A DNA stretch of 64,000 nucleotides from Saxidomus purpurata (lineage: Eukaryota; Mollusca; Bivalvia; Venerida; Veneridae): the NCBI GenBank assembly GCA_022818135.1, contig JAFMSR010000009.1, forward strand, positions 16,700,077 to 16,764,076. The letters are read 5' to 3'. The position numbers and the translations under genes were made by a program. Below the pieces are notes generated by a model that was given only the letters and a program-made list of their open reading frames with translations, was not told where the DNA came from and ran no database searches. This document shows, piece after piece, positions 1 to 12,535 of the stretch (within the stretch, counting starts at the first letter, position 1; each line of letters opens with the position of its first letter).

Positions 1-977
1 GTTTACAAATTTGTGCATTATAATTTTTTGCTAGATCTATAATGTTTTGTTAAAAAGAGCAATAGATTGGCGGTGACCCTTGGTTGTCTTCTGTTACAAG
101 CGAGTTTGTGTGTAACATAACTGAAAATCTCTATAGTAACAGTATCATAAACAGCTCTGCTGGAAGAATTTAATTGTTTGTTGAGTGTTGCATACAATTA
201 CTCTTGTGATTTGTTTTAGTCTGTTTTTAACACGATTTCTTTAAAATTGACACTTCTGAATTGATACTTTAATACATGTTTTATTTATCTTGGGTTGTTC
301 AGGCTGGATAATTTGTTATTGATAGGGACAGATGTGTCAATTGTAAATTACAAACTGTAGTGTTATCTTGCCAGACTCAGTTTGGATAAGAAGTCATCAT
401 TTAAAAGAAGACATGAATCTACTGCGTGTTTATTGTAGTGGTTGGGTTTGTGGTTTGTTTTAAACGGTGGCAGCGGTGCTTGATATAGTATTGTAGGACT
501 GTCAAGTTTCTATTTGAATTGTTAGTATGTTAATGCTGTTGCAATATTTCGTGTAAATATCTGGCTATACGTAACTTTGCACAAGACAAAAACTTTAGTT
601 TACATCTTAATTAAGGGTCAATGGATTCCATCTTCAATGATTTATACGTTATACTCGAGTTGTTTCATATAGAAATCAATATGCTAATGTCGCCTGTGAA
701 ATACAGACCACCAAAGTGATAAAATGTTTTATTGCCAACTGGGCTTCATTAATATGTGGACCTGTAGGCAATATTTGAGAATAATATGTCTTATTGTCAT
801 TACACTCATTTTTCCAATCACGCACAAAATGGCTTGTTGTAAACAGGCAAAGTTAACTTAATTTTTTTTCTTTGAAAACATTTTCTGTTATTGCTCAGCT
901 GAAATCAGAATTTGGCAGATGTCTACTGTCATTGGCAACATATATTTCATTCCATGTCCTCTAACTCAAAGAAAAGA
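1..977. other. A+T-rich sequence without visible gene
   Basis: No frame on either strand carries a recognisable domain, and stops are dense. The base composition is T-rich on the given strand. It could be the 3' untranslated region or intron of a gene lying to the left, but nothing in the sequence proves this. Confidence 0.5.
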
Positions 978-1446
978 GCATTATTATGCCACCAACATTT
1001 GAATAATGGCGAAGGGCATGAAGTGTTGCCTTAGTCTGTCACTGGGTGTGTCTTTCCGTCCGTCAGTGCAAATTGTGGTTTCTGATCAATAACTTTTGAA
1101 AGGTTATATGGATGACATTCAGATTTTACCTCTAGGTTTATGATCATAAAACACATGTACAGTCAAAACTTGCAATTTTGCATGGATTTAATTCAGATAT
1201 TCCATGCAGGATTATCATTGTCTCATAAAAGGTTGGATGGATTTCAATACCTTGCTCATTAATTTAGCTCTTCTGTGAACAAAGTGCCGAAGGTGTGTCA
1301 TTCTGACATTATAACAAGATGATCTGTTTTCTACAAAAAAGGTCCCATCTTAAAGGTCAAGTGCATGATTGTAGTTTAATTAAACTTTGTTGACTTAAAA
1401 GCCTAAGCGGGGGCGTCCCTGTCCTGTGGACACATTTCTAGTCTTC
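978..1446 (+). mobile_element. Pearl/HINE-like non-autonomous element, family 1
   Basis: The left end reads TTATTATGCCACCAAC and is followed by the CCGTCCGTC motif near 1058. The right end has a short hairpin (GTCC...GGAC, 1423-1432) followed by ACATTTCTAGTC. A GCGGGGGCG box near 1408-1416 is roughly complementary to the 5' TGCCACC box, giving weak subterminal inverted repeats. Bivalve pearl-type elements, related to Helentron-associated elements (HINEs), share this plan: a 5' leader, a core repeat and a 3' hairpin tail. This copy has one diverged core and no coding capacity. The element boundaries are inferred from the motifs. Confidence 0.5.
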
Positions 1447-3500
1447 ATTCGTTTGGGGATAATTTCTTTAGCATATTCAGTATGTATGAAATTGTACAAA
1501 ATGCTGTGAAATCTGTAATCAAAGGCCTTAAAAGTTAGCAAGAGAGATTTTAATTTCTGTGTGTGAAAGCTTTAGAACACATTGTAATTCCATAGTGCAG
1601 TATGAGTTATAAATTGTGAAATATGCAGTCAATGACTTTATTTCTTATTGTATAAGTAAATATTTTCTAAAAATTACAAATTTCATAGATGCCACATTAC
1701 ATCTATTGCAATCTATAGCAATCTGTAAATCCTTTTTTTAAAATCTAAATGAAATATAAGGTACTTTCAAAATGTAATTAACTATTTTATGTTTATGTAA
1801 GACTTTACTCTGATTTCATTTACAATTTGCACCTGTTTACAAATACGTAATTCAGAATCAAGCGTAGAACTTGTTTAAAGATTGTAGTAACATTTTTAAT
1901 AAGTCTGTATGTTGGATTCACTTACAGTTCAAGTATTAAGATTATAAGGATGAAGAAATCAGTTAAATTATTAATTACATTTAAAAAAAATGATAATGTA
2001 ATGCCTTGCATTATATAACATTTTAAAGAAGGAGTAATTTAAAGATTTGTATATTCTGTTGTTTGCTTTGGCATTTGATAAGTTTATGTTTATGTGATAG
2101 TAAACTGTTACATTTTGAGTTACTTCAATGCAAAGAAAGAATTGAATTTTGTTTATTTCATTTTTAAGTGTTTTGTACTGTGTATAGTGTTTAATATTTA
2201 TTTGAATTTCATATTTTATTACGTTTTTGATTGTAATTGAATTATGCTGAGAAAGTGCTAAATTTTTGGATTTTACGTTGAAGGCAAAAGCCAAATCGTT
2301 TCTTTTTCTGACGCAGTTTTATTGTTTTCTGTAGTTTTTAACAGTCCATTCATATTAAAATTTGACTAGTTCATAAATCTAGCATAGCTTTAACGCCAGA
2401 AGAAAACAAGTATCTTAATTTCTAGTTGTCGAGCATTTGAAACACATTTTATATCTTATTGCATGGCATAATTTATCTGAATTGCTGCATATAGGTGTTT
2501 TAACCGTTTTTTCGTAACTTTTTGAAAATGGATTTGTTTCTTTTTCAGTTTTGAGAGTAAATTTGTATAATTGTATAGTGAAAGTATATATCTAATTCAA
2601 AGTAGATCTAAACAAGAATATACAAAAAGTCAAAAGTAAAAGGTTTTCAGCTTTGATTTTTTATCTGCACCATATTTCGAAGGGACCATTGAATCCGTTA
2701 AACTGAGTGACATACTTACCACACGGGTTGTAGTATACGAGTCCAAGGCTGGTCACAGTTCAAAATCAAATGTAAAATTTTCTGCCCAAGTATATCCAAA
2801 TACCTAAAAATAGATTATCATGAAACTTTAGTCAAGTGTTAACCATTTTAAAACAGTGTTCAGTACTAGCTTCCGTTCAAGTCAATGCCACACTTATTTT
2901 TCAGAGTTTCAACACATTTTGTGCCTGCTCCATAATTCTTAAATGTTTTCAAGTAAATCAAGATGAAATAGGCTATTGTTTTCATCTCTTCAAGGTGCTT
3001 TGTAGCTCCTATTTAGGACCATATGTCAATGTTCAAATAATTTATTAGAAGTCTATAATGTGGAGTGTCTCATGGACTTCTTTGTTTATGTGCACATTTG
3101 AGCCTGTTTTATTTGTTTTGTAAGAAAGTCGATTTCATTTATTCTACATGATAAATGCTATAAATTCAATTCAAGACTACACGTATATGTTTTGTATATT
3201 AAGGGGTGAGTAAAAGAAACAAACTGGCAATACTAAAGTGTAAAATGATGTGAGATATAACACTAAATTTAAGTTGTATTTTCATATAAATATTAAAGTT
3301 ATATTACTGTCCGAAATGGTCACATTAAAACTTGGTCAAGAGACACGAAAGGTCTCTTATTGATAGATGTATGAACAGAATAATTAAAATGTACCTTACA
3401 ATTTGGATGAATTTCAATTTTTGACAAGGGTAGTCACAAATACAATGTACGATTTTAATTGATTTTTTACTTTGTTTACTTATACCATTTTGGATGTACC
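1447..3500. other. A+T-rich sequence without visible gene
   Basis: Several open frames of 70-107 codons occur (for example 1971-2294 minus and 2836-3048 plus), but they are Ile/Asn/Lys-rich or start arbitrarily and match no family I know. I see no tandem repeat here. Confidence 0.5.
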
Positions 3501-3865
3501 TTCCGTAAATATGCAAGGGACGTATTATGGGAACACCCGCGGCGGGCGGCGTCCACACGTTGTCTGCTCTCTAATTCGAACAGTATTAATTCGACCTTCA
3601 CCAAACTTGGTGAAAATGTTTGTGGGCATAATATCTAGGCCAAGTTCGATTACCAGCCAAATGTCCTAGGTACTTTTGGATTATGACCCTTGAATTATAG
3701 AAAATGATGAAATTAGCCTTCTCAGCTCTATAATTCAAACAGGTGAATTAACCTTGTCCGCTCTACTATAGTTCTAACAGGTTTTACAAAACCGATGAAC
3801 TGCCAGAAACCGAGTTATGCCTCCATGACTGGCGTATTTTATGACAGTTTGACACTTTTGTTTAA
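3501..3865 (+). repeat. Dispersed repeat, GGGAACACCC family, copy 1
   Basis: It begins around AAGGGACGTATTATGGGAAC and runs through GGCGGGCGGCGTCCACACG, then a segment about AATTCGAACAG and AAGTTCGAT, ending with ACTGCCAGAAACCGAGTTATG and a GACAGTTTGACACTTTTG tail. The second half recurs in the same order at 22955-23215 (AAGTTCGATAA, GAACTGCCAGATATTGAG, GACAGTTTGGCACTCTTG). Two collinear copies 19 kb apart in the same orientation identify an interspersed repeat. No protein is encoded. The transposon class cannot be told from these copies. Confidence 0.65.
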
Positions 3866-4569
3866 ATGTCTGACTCTGTGGTAAGTGTCTCTCTTGGCAG
3901 TTTGGTGGTCACTTTGACCAGTAATATAACTTAACTTTGTAAAGCAATGAAAACGAAAACGCAATTGACCGAATGTTACATGTAGCATTTTACACTGATT
4001 AGTTTTGTACAGAATTTAGTTTTAATTTAAAGTTTACAGTTATACATGATTGCATTTTAAAATAATATCAGTTGATGTTGTTATAAGTTGATCTATATTA
4101 TATATACATGTATTTGTTAATAGAGTGCTTTACGACCTATAATCTGTATATTACACTAGTTATGAGTTGTGTAACATGATGTGAGATAAGTGTTACAATT
4201 TGAAGCATCTGCATGTATAGTGGCGAGTGCAATTAGCTTAAAGACAGAGGCACTGTGTACACGTATGGGATAAATCACTTTGTCTGGAATGTTGAAGTTT
4301 GCAGTTTAAACACGATCATTAAATGTTTTTTATGTTCATTGGTTGTAACTCGACAGAATGAGGCCCTGACATATATTTGCATACCGCGAACATGCCTGAT
4401 TAATAATCTTTACTGTTTTGCTGTATGCTAGTACACTGTTTCATTATTGAGTACAAAATCTAGTTTGGTCCTCTAAATGTAAGATGTCACCTGTCGTCTG
4501 TGTCAATCTGAGCATTCGGAAAGCATGTATATTTACGAGATATAATTTCAGTCTGTGTTATTCTCTGTT
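3866..4569. other. Sequence without visible gene
   Basis: Nothing recognisable is visible. The stretch is A+T-rich with frequent stops in all frames. Confidence 0.5.
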
Positions 4570-4688
4570 TTAAGAAGTAAGTATATGTCCAGTGATTGTC
4601 TGTAAGAAATAAGTATACACAGTGATCTTCATTAAGAAATAAGCATACCCAGTGATCGTCATAAAGAAAGTATGCCCAATGAGCAATC
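4570..4688 (+). repeat. Short tandem repeat, about 30 bp x 4
   Basis: Units of the form TAAGAAATAAGTATACCCAG plus TGATCGTCAT recur at offsets of about 32, 30 and 27 bases from 4572. Divergence between units is moderate. It is non-coding. Confidence 0.7.
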
Positions 4689-6134
4689 GGATGAATGTGG
4701 TGGCGAATGGAGTCTGTGTCAGGAAAACTAATGTCAAGTGAAGGATGTTGTGTCTTTTAATGAGTAAGCATGTGGTATGTTTTAGAAAAGCTTAAAGTGG
4801 TATTACCGTTCAAAGTGCATACAAAATGTACCATCGTAGTTTTCAGAAAGACATTAATCACCGACTAATACTCCTAAACGAATGAGCATTTTCATACTTG
4901 ATACCGAAATATATGAATCTATATTAGAGTTTTACTGTTCCAAATAATTATAGAAAAAATCTGTAAAAAATCATTTGCTGACCATCCTTGTCAAAATTGG
5001 AAAATTGACGCTTGCTGTTAGAAATACTTTTATTTTTATCTGTTAGAAGGAGAAATATCCCGTATTGCTCATTTCTTATATGCTTTTAAAACGTCTAGAT
5101 ACTATGTAAAGCTATATTCTTGGTCATTACTGTATCTGATAGGACCACTTCGAAGGGAAGTATTACTTTTATCTTTCGTAGTGACTGGTACATGTATGTC
5201 ATGTTAGTCATGAGTAACGTTATCATGTGATGCGTGCGGTGTGAGTTATTTTATCTGATTAATAATTTACTTTCAGAAAATAAGCAGGATTCAGAACGCC
5301 AAAGTCACGAGTTCCATTAGATCTGTATCAGTTAGTAATATATTACATAATATTTAAGACGCAATACCTGGGATGGGTGACAAGTTAGCACATTTGTTTG
5401 AAAAAATTAGTAACATGTGTCATTTACTGAACTCATAACATAATGACCTATGCATACACGTATTGTTTTATTTATACATGAGAAAACTGACTTGGGATAG
5501 AAAAGGTTACTTGCGCTCTATCAGTATAATAGTAAATGCCACCATTTACGTATAGTGGGTGCATAACTAAACCTGAACATATTTATACAGATCATATTGC
5601 TTTATGTGCAATTCCCACTTTAAATAGTCCCCCCCCCCTGGGAATATCTCCCTTGGTGAACTTGCCAAGACTCCTGACAGGCGAAGGTTGTAATTTAGAC
5701 AGATACTTTCCTTTCATATTTGAAGAGACTCAATGGTAAAAACACCAAGGCCTTTGTAGGTCACCATTGTAGCTCCTTAAATCGAAATGACATGCTATAA
5801 ATTTAGAGCAGTATTCTTTTCAGTGGTATTGTAAAAATAAGAAGCGCTTTCCGACATATTCGCGAAGTAAAGGCAACTTTTTTTTAAACATTTATTTTTC
5901 TTTCATAATTTTGTCTTTTCTTGGCGATCCAGTTTCTCATTTTTGCAATATCATTGAAGAGAATACTGCACTGTATTTAAAGTTTGTAATTCAGCATTAA
6001 AGTCAATTTCGTTGATAAGAAATCGTTCTTTGTAGCATAAGAGGTTCAAGTAATTTTACGATAACTAATCAGTGAGGCGTAACTGTTATCTATATTTCTT
6101 TTTCATAGAAATCGCGAATTCCTTTACACCCAAA
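4689..6134. other. Sequence without visible gene
   Basis: A C9 run near 5630 is the only notable simple sequence. Small open frames such as 5536-5739 show no family signature. Confidence 0.5.
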
Positions 6135-6212
6135 TCGAGGGTTGACCGCAAAACTGCAGTAACTTGCATGAAATAAAGAAGGAGTTACAACAGTTTTGCG
6201 TTCAACCCTCGA
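6135..6212. other. 78-nt near-perfect hairpin (miRNA-precursor-like)
   Basis: The arms 6135-6156 and 6191-6212 are 22 nt each and complementary except for one C/T mismatch at the twelfth position. Inside them lie a 2x2 internal loop and a further 6-bp stem (GTAACT at 6159-6164 with AGTTAC at 6183-6188), leaving an 18-nt loop at 6165-6182. Size, arm length and mismatch pattern suit a metazoan pre-miRNA on either strand. A remnant of a small palindromic transposon is the alternative. No flanking TA duplication was recognised. Confidence 0.45.
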
Positions 6213-7716
6213 AATGTTGATACTGAGAACAAAAGGTTCAGCATGATAGTGTAGGCATGTTTTAGTTATGATAAGGAAAACGTAACAGCTGGTATACCAA
6301 TAAAGTTTAACTTTCAGAATGAAACAAATCACAACCACATTTAGTACATGAAAAGAAAATCAAAAATTCTTTCATTATTTCTTCAATGGAAGGAGACAGC
6401 TCATCTGCATGTTGTAGGAGGTAAAGCGAAAGAGCAGCGTGCATTTGTAAATATAACATTTAGATGGTACATGTACACATTAGCGTGCTTGGTTGTTTGG
6501 TATATATTATGATATTGTTGAAGACTTTTATTTAAATATTGTTATGCTGTTTTGTCAAAGGAATTAATTATGTGGTAAATAAAGTTTAAGCAAAGAAACA
6601 AATTTCTTTTCTTGATTTTATAATGTCTTCATGTCTATCTTCCCCTCATACTCTTCCGAAGAAATGTGATTGCTGGTTGGTTAATAAAATAGTTTATGAC
6701 GATGGTACTTGAGACCTCTGTCAGTGACAAAAACTTGAAAAAAGTCCCCCCCTTGCCATTCTCTACTATGACAACAAAGAAATAAACTGACACACATCAA
6801 CATTTGAAGTACTGTCTATACGTGTAGGATGCTCATTTGATACAGCACCCAACACAATGATGTTTGCAAAGGGAAAAGGGTTCCTGCGACAGACCTCTTT
6901 GGTATGTTGAACTATGTGATTTATTTCACTGGGTGTTTTATAAAGATAATAATCAAAATGGGTTCTGTGCAATTTTGTACCTGATAATAATGCTGGGTCA
7001 TACCTCGTAAAACGGAGAACAAAGATATAAAAAACGAATTGGAGCATAATTATGTTGTTGCTGCAACATATATTAATACTAGTTAAAATAACGAATACAT
7101 GACAAAGCTTGCGTTTATGCCGGTGTTGAGCTTAAAGTTCATTTGCATAAAGTCAATAGAATACTTGAAAAAGGTAAAACATATGCTGACACAAACTGAT
7201 TATTACTATTTAGAACAAGAAATCTCAACTGATAATGTATTGACGTAAAGTCAGTAATTTGTTTTGTAATAAGATTTACATAGTCTTCAAACTGTTAACG
7301 ATAATAATCGTACTTGTTAGCGACATGTTTTCATTTCGTCTTATTTGTTAGATCAGTGTCCGCTACGTGCCCTACTTTAAGTTAATGTCTCATATTGGTT
7401 TAAGACTTGTTTCCTTTCCCGAGTCCTGTTGCTATGGTAGATACAAGTCAGCACACTATTCTAAAGAAAGTAAATGAATATAAATAGTTAGAAAAAATAG
7501 GGCTTAAAGTACGTACCATTTAAGATTTCAACGTTTAGCTTTCATAATCAGTTTGAGAATAGATGATGAAAAAACGGACTAACAGAAGTTTCAATAAAAA
7601 TCTTGAAAATTGTTGCCATAATAGTGAAAAACTGAATGAAAAGAGAGAAAATGCTTTAAAAATGCTAATTTACTTCTACAGCTAAACTGATGTATATAGA
7701 TTGGTAAAGGTAGATT
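6213..7716. other. Sequence without visible gene
   Basis: An AATAAA at 6578-6583 could be a polyadenylation signal for a plus-strand transcript, but no coding exon is recognised upstream. A 93-codon minus-strand frame at 6766-7047 is readable but belongs to no family I know. Confidence 0.45.
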
Positions 7717-8863
7717 TTTAGCTCACCTGGCTACGCCAGGGTGAGCTTTTCTGATCGATGATTGTCCGTCGTCCGTCGTCCGTCAACATTTTGATTCAAA
7801 TGACATCTCCTCTGAAACCTCTAGGCCAATGTTGATAAAACTATGCAGGAATGTTCCTTGCATGAAGCTCTACCAAAATTGTTCAAAGAATTCCATTCCA
7901 TGCAGAACTCTGGTTGCTATGGCAAAAAATAGGAAAAACTTTAAAAATCTTCTTCTCTGAAACCACAAGGCCTAGAGCTTAGATATTTGGCATGTAGCAT
8001 TGTCTAGTGGACCTTTACCAAGATTGTTCAAATTATGACCCCCGGGTCAAAATTGACCCCGCGCGGGTGGGCCCTTAGTTTTTGCATAGGAATATATAGG
8101 GAAAACTTTAAAAATCTTCTTCTCTGAAACCACAAGGCCTAGAGCTAAGATATTTGGCATGTAGCATTGTCTAGTAGACCTCTACCAATATTGTTCAAAT
8201 TATGACCCCCGGATCAAAACTGACCCCGCACCGGGGGTCACTTAGTTTTGCATAGGAATATATAGTAAAAACTTAAAAAAATCTTCTTCTCTGAAACCAC
8301 AAGGCCTAGAGCTTAGATATTTGGCATGTAGCATTGGCTAGTGGACCTCTACCAATATTGTTCAAATTATGAGCCCCGGGTCAAAATTGACCCCACTCCG
8401 GGGGTCACTTAGTTTTGCATAGGAATATATAGTAAAAACTTTAAAAATCTTCTTCTCTGAAACCACAAGGCCTAGAGCTTAGATATTTGGCATGTAGCAT
8501 TGGCTAGTGGACCTCTACCAAGATTGTTCAAATTATGAGCCCCGGGTCAAAATTGACCCCGCACCGGGGGTCACTTAGTTTTGCATAGGAATATATAGTA
8601 AAAACTTTAAAAATCTTCTTCTCTGAAACCACAAGGCCTAGAGCTTAGATATTTGGCATGTAGCATTGCCTAGTAGACCTCTTTAAAGTTTGTTCCAATT
8701 ATGCCCCTGGGGTCAAAATTGACCTTGCCCAGGGGGATCATTTGTTTTACAAAGGCGTATATAGGAAAACTTATTTGGTATATAACATTATCTAGTGATC
8801 TTCCACCAGGCAAGTGGACTTGTACCAAGGTGAGCGATATAGGGCCATCTTGGCCCTCTTGTT
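7717..8863 (+). mobile_element. Pearl/HINE-like element with five tandem core units
   Basis: The 5' end has an imperfect hairpin (AGCTCACCTGGC / GCCAGGGTGAGCT, 7720-7747), then a GTCCGTCGTCCGTC leader and a unique segment to about 7930. Five head-to-tail core units follow. The 3' end carries GGTGAGC near 8829, complementary to the 5' GCTCACC, then a hairpin AGGGCCATCTTGGCCCT followed by CTTGTTT. Subterminal inverted repeats, a 3' hairpin and a variable number of about 160 bp cores are the hallmarks of bivalve pearl elements and Helentron-associated elements. It is non-coding and depends on a partner for mobility. Diverged relatives lie at 30525-31175 and 39587-40170. Confidence 0.75.
7930..8760 (+). 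repeat. Tandem core array of about 167 bp x 5
   Basis: The string TCTTCTTCTCTGAAACCAC starts at 7948, 8115, 8282, 8448 and 8614, giving periods of 167, 167, 166 and 166. Each unit contains GGCCTAGAGCTTAGATATTT and a G/C-rich box around GACCCCGCACCGGGGGTCA. Units are highly similar, with the last decaying after about 8690. The array lies inside the mobile element of 7717-8863. Confidence 0.9.
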
Positions 8864-10870
8864 TAGAATTGTTACCCCATGTAGACGACACATTTGCATC
8901 CTAGCAAAAGAAGTTTCTGTGAAATATCTTAAAAGATGTTACAGTAGTTAAAGATACAATATCAAAGAAAAGGACGCGTCAAACTTTTCAAAAGTCAACA
9001 CATGTCTTAAAATATGTCATAAAACCTGATGATTGGCAAGCAATGCTTTCTCAAATGTCTAGCGACCGTTGTAAAATAATTTACAAAGGTATATAGAAAC
9101 TTAAAAAGACCTGGGTGGTCTTTTTGCTGTTTTGCTGAAAACAGTAAAGAGTTTAACTTTTTTATCTCTGCAGTTTTGCAAAAGCGGCACTTGTCAAAGT
9201 CTGAATTATATAACATGTTTTAGCCAATTATTAGATACAACATGAAACTACGTGATGAAAAATTATACCTGTCAGGGGCTTAGTATTGGGCCTTTAAAAG
9301 AAAGCAATGAAATAAAAAATAGTGTCAAAAGCGGGTGTACGAGCAGCTGTTATTAATTAATTCCCGCTGCCGTTTTCAGGGTAAATGTATATAGTAATCA
9401 TTAAAAATGTCAACTTAAAATCCATCGTAAGTTATACGATGAGTGTTTGTCGGGTTTATTTATGTTTTGTTTCATAATGCCATTTTTTTCAGGATTGTTT
9501 CTTGGTTTTGAAGGCCACATTAAAAATCAGTTAATGTTTTGTTAATTCTCGTAGCTTTTAAATTATCGTCATTGAATAAAATAATGATAGCAGTATTCAT
9601 AGGAAGATACAAAGAAAAAATGGAAAACGCGATACGGTCGTTTTCTTTCTTCTGACATGGTATATATAGATCTGTAAAAATATAAATGAGTATCTATTAA
9701 TTTCAATATTTTATCTTATTTTGAGTATTCCAATAAACCAATTTTAGTAGAATATCTTAAAAACATCGTCATAATATAAAGACATTAAGACAGAAGACAG
9801 ACAAAACACTCGGTGCATGCAGTTTTATTTCAGTTAATTATTACATCTGTAAAAGTGTATTAAAACTATTAATCGTTACAGAGATTATTATAATTTTGAA
9901 ATCATACACCCATTTAGACAAAAATGACAAATTAAATTAGATTTAACCGTACAATTTAAAAGAAAATAACCGTAGAGTATTGAAAGAAAATCTTTCCACT
10001 TTACCACTTTACGTATAAGTATGCTAAATACATTTCCTTAGACTTACAATATAAGATTTTTCGGCCAGAGTGACTAACCAAACTCTCACCGACTGCTGAA
10101 ATGCATTATATTTTGCAGAATCATCCTAGTGCCAGATAGAAATAGCAAAATATACATGTTATCCAATACTTTATGCCATTGATTTTGAGCTGAATGACAC
10201 TTTCACAATTTTCAGGGCACTTTTAGTGGTCACTTACCGAAAATGTTAGTATTTTTTAAATACCAAATATTTCAATTGTAATTTGTATCCAGATTTTCTC
10301 TCCCCATTTCATTCGTGATCTATCATCCAGAGATTATTTCAAAAGAACTATTCCCGTATGCATCCACTTATTTTCAGCCAATCAGCAATTCGGTTCTCCA
10401 CTATTATTTTTTCAAGCCCCTTTCGCGAAACTGTTTATATTCTCCCCGTCAATGGTTAGATAGGCGTCGGAGAACCATCCCCTTTTAATCTTACAATATT
10501 ATAGTATATTTATTCATCTGAAATACTATTGAATGAAAAAAGAGAGTAAAAACAGGGATAATATGCAATTGACATCGCTAATCTAGACGCAATTTGGGCC
10601 TTTTTTCTCCACTATTTAGCATACTCATACCTATAATGTACAGTACTTTAAAGATCAAATTTGACAGTTCTCTGTGCACCTTAGTATCACAGACTTTTCC
10701 ACAAGTAGGTTCTTGTTTTGTTTTTTTAATGCTTCATTACAACTAAAACGTAGATAAACATCGAAAGATGAATGGGTGCTTTTGTTAAGATAATCTGGAA
10801 TGACATTTCTTTGTGATATTTATTTAAAAACTATGTTAAAATGGCGTGTTCTCTTTCCTTTTGCCAGTAC
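8864..10870. other. A+T-rich sequence without visible gene
   Basis: No domain, tandem array or recognisable repeat was found on either strand. Small frames such as 9007-9216 minus have no recognisable content. Confidence 0.5.
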
Positions 10871-11109
10871 AGAAGTTGTCAATTATCAGGAGAAGCTGTC
10901 AGTTACTTGCAGAGAAACAAGTTATATCAGACAGAAGTAAAGGGAAATACAGATACGTCTGGCTGAAATCTCTTTCTCCGCGTCCATGTTCTACACCGTA
11001 ACCCCGGTCACAGCAATACTGAAATATGTCTTTTTTGAGCTCCTCGTTCCTTGTCCAGGGTGTTGCAGTCTGGTCACATACTTTTTCTTGACTAATCATA
11101 CAAGTAAAT

Positions 11110-12220
11110 AGCCTCTAGCTCCTTCTTTGACCAGTAGGTCTGGTATCACATTGCCATGAACACCACGCTGTTTTTATAGTGTGGTCTGGCAAGAACTGTA
11201 GCATCGTTAGCTTTCGGCGGGCCCTTCTTTCAGCTGTGACTAGATGAGATGTCCAGGTAAGATCTCTATCATAGGTTACACCTAAATATCTAGCCTTTTC
11301 CAGTTAAGTCAGACGGATGCCACTATACTGCTACGTATGTGACAGTGTGGATATTGTTGTACGGGATTTTCTGTGTTTCCCTGTATATATCAATTTTCTG
11401 CAAATGCTGAAAGTAGTATACAGCTTACTGCATTGTGAGAGTAGCAAGTGATGCATACCGAAGGTGATGCATACCAAAACACAAGGTTGTCAGCATAACA
11501 CAAAGTTACCAGCATAGAGGACAGCTTTGACTCCTCAGGGGATGGCACACCAACTCTAGCCGTTCTGTTAAGCAGATAGGACGTATCCACTTGTACATTG
11601 TGCCTCCGATCCAATTCCGTAGTAGTTTTACAAGGAGACTTTGTTGAACGCTCCAAGAAATAAGTGTAACAGTTTACCTTGTAATTTTTATCTCCTATGT
11701 GAGGTATATAGTCTGGTCTTCCGTAGAACGAAATTGTCTGAAGCCAGCATGTTGGTTAGCCACAGTTTGGTTGGTCCCTAAGGTACAACTTCATTTGCTC
11801 ATTCACAATGCTCTACATTGTTTCCCCAACCTCACTGATGAGTATGATTGGCCGATAGCTTGATCCTTCCCTTGTTTGAGGAAAGGCATTGTGGTCGTTT
11901 CTCTTCAAATTTGTGGGAGCTTAATTTCTCTCCAGCTAAAGTTGTAGATCTTAAGAACAATTATGTTCATTGCGAAGCAGCCAATGTGAATAAGTATCTC
12001 ATTTGTGATTACATCGGGAACAGGTGATAACTTGGCCTTAAGCCTTTTCAGGGGTTTCTGTAGCTCATTCAGAGTGAGGCCATTTCCGTTGCCTTTTAAT
12101 CCGAACTATTGTTTCATCTCCCCCTTTTCTGTTATCGTGCCTCTTTCTGTTGATTTCTGCTGATAGGGAGGGATGTAACTCACATCTTCATAATTCTCAG
12201 CCAATTTGTTTCCAACTACC
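11110..12220 (-). mobile_element. Degraded non-LTR retrotransposon (reverse transcriptase region)
   Basis: Read on the minus strand from about 12220 downwards, fragments of a LINE-type reverse transcriptase appear in order but in shifting frames. These are a linker (LSPVPDVITNEIL, 12030-11990), the finger motif SYRPIIL (about 11860-11840), NQHAGFRQFRSTEDQT (about 11755-11710), an open segment at 11656-11390 with a GVP box and CYADNLV in place of the catalytic YADD, and a thumb-proximal RYLGVTYDRDLTWTSHL (about 11300-11250). The Asp-to-Asn change in the second catalytic position, the frameshifts and the lack of an endonuclease domain show a dead copy. It resembles Jockey/CR1-like elements; the exact clade is not resolvable. 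Sequence between 10870 and 11110 may be its 3' end. Confidence 0.8.
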
Positions 12221-12407
12221 AGGGTGTAGATTTGAAGTGGAATTGCTCTTATTGAAAATTGTACAATGTATGTTAAATTTTAACATTGTAATAATTGTAT
12301 AGATATTACTTTTTCGATGTCAATAAATTCTCATATCAGCCTTTTACAAAGGCAATAGTTCGATCGTTTTTTGGAGTTGACTGTGCTAAGACTAATAATT
12401 GGAGCAC
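12221..12407. other. Sequence flanking the dead retrotransposon
   Basis: No coding sign was seen. It may include the eroded 5' edge of the minus-strand retroelement. Confidence 0.35.
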
Positions 12408-12535
12408 AATTGACGCACTTCTGTGGCCGAGAGGGTAGGGACACTGACTTGTTGTCACTAAGCCGCTGAGTGAGAGCCGTGAGAGGCACTGCTTCAGACC
12501 TAGCTTTTTGTGAGAATGTTGTTTAGTGTACGATG
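12408..12535 (+). mobile_element. tRNA-derived SINE head (fragment)
   Basis: GTGGCCGAGAGGGTAGGG resembles a polymerase III A box, followed by CACTGACTTGTTGTCACT. The same head in less decayed form is at 31722-31760. The B box is badly eroded (around GAGAGCCGTGAGAGGCAC), and the body after about 12530 is not clearly collinear with the 31.7 kb copy. Confidence 0.5.

Noticed and set aside
6766..7047. 93-codon minus-strand frame, possible small protein
   Set aside because: There is no signal peptide, domain or neighbour supporting expression.
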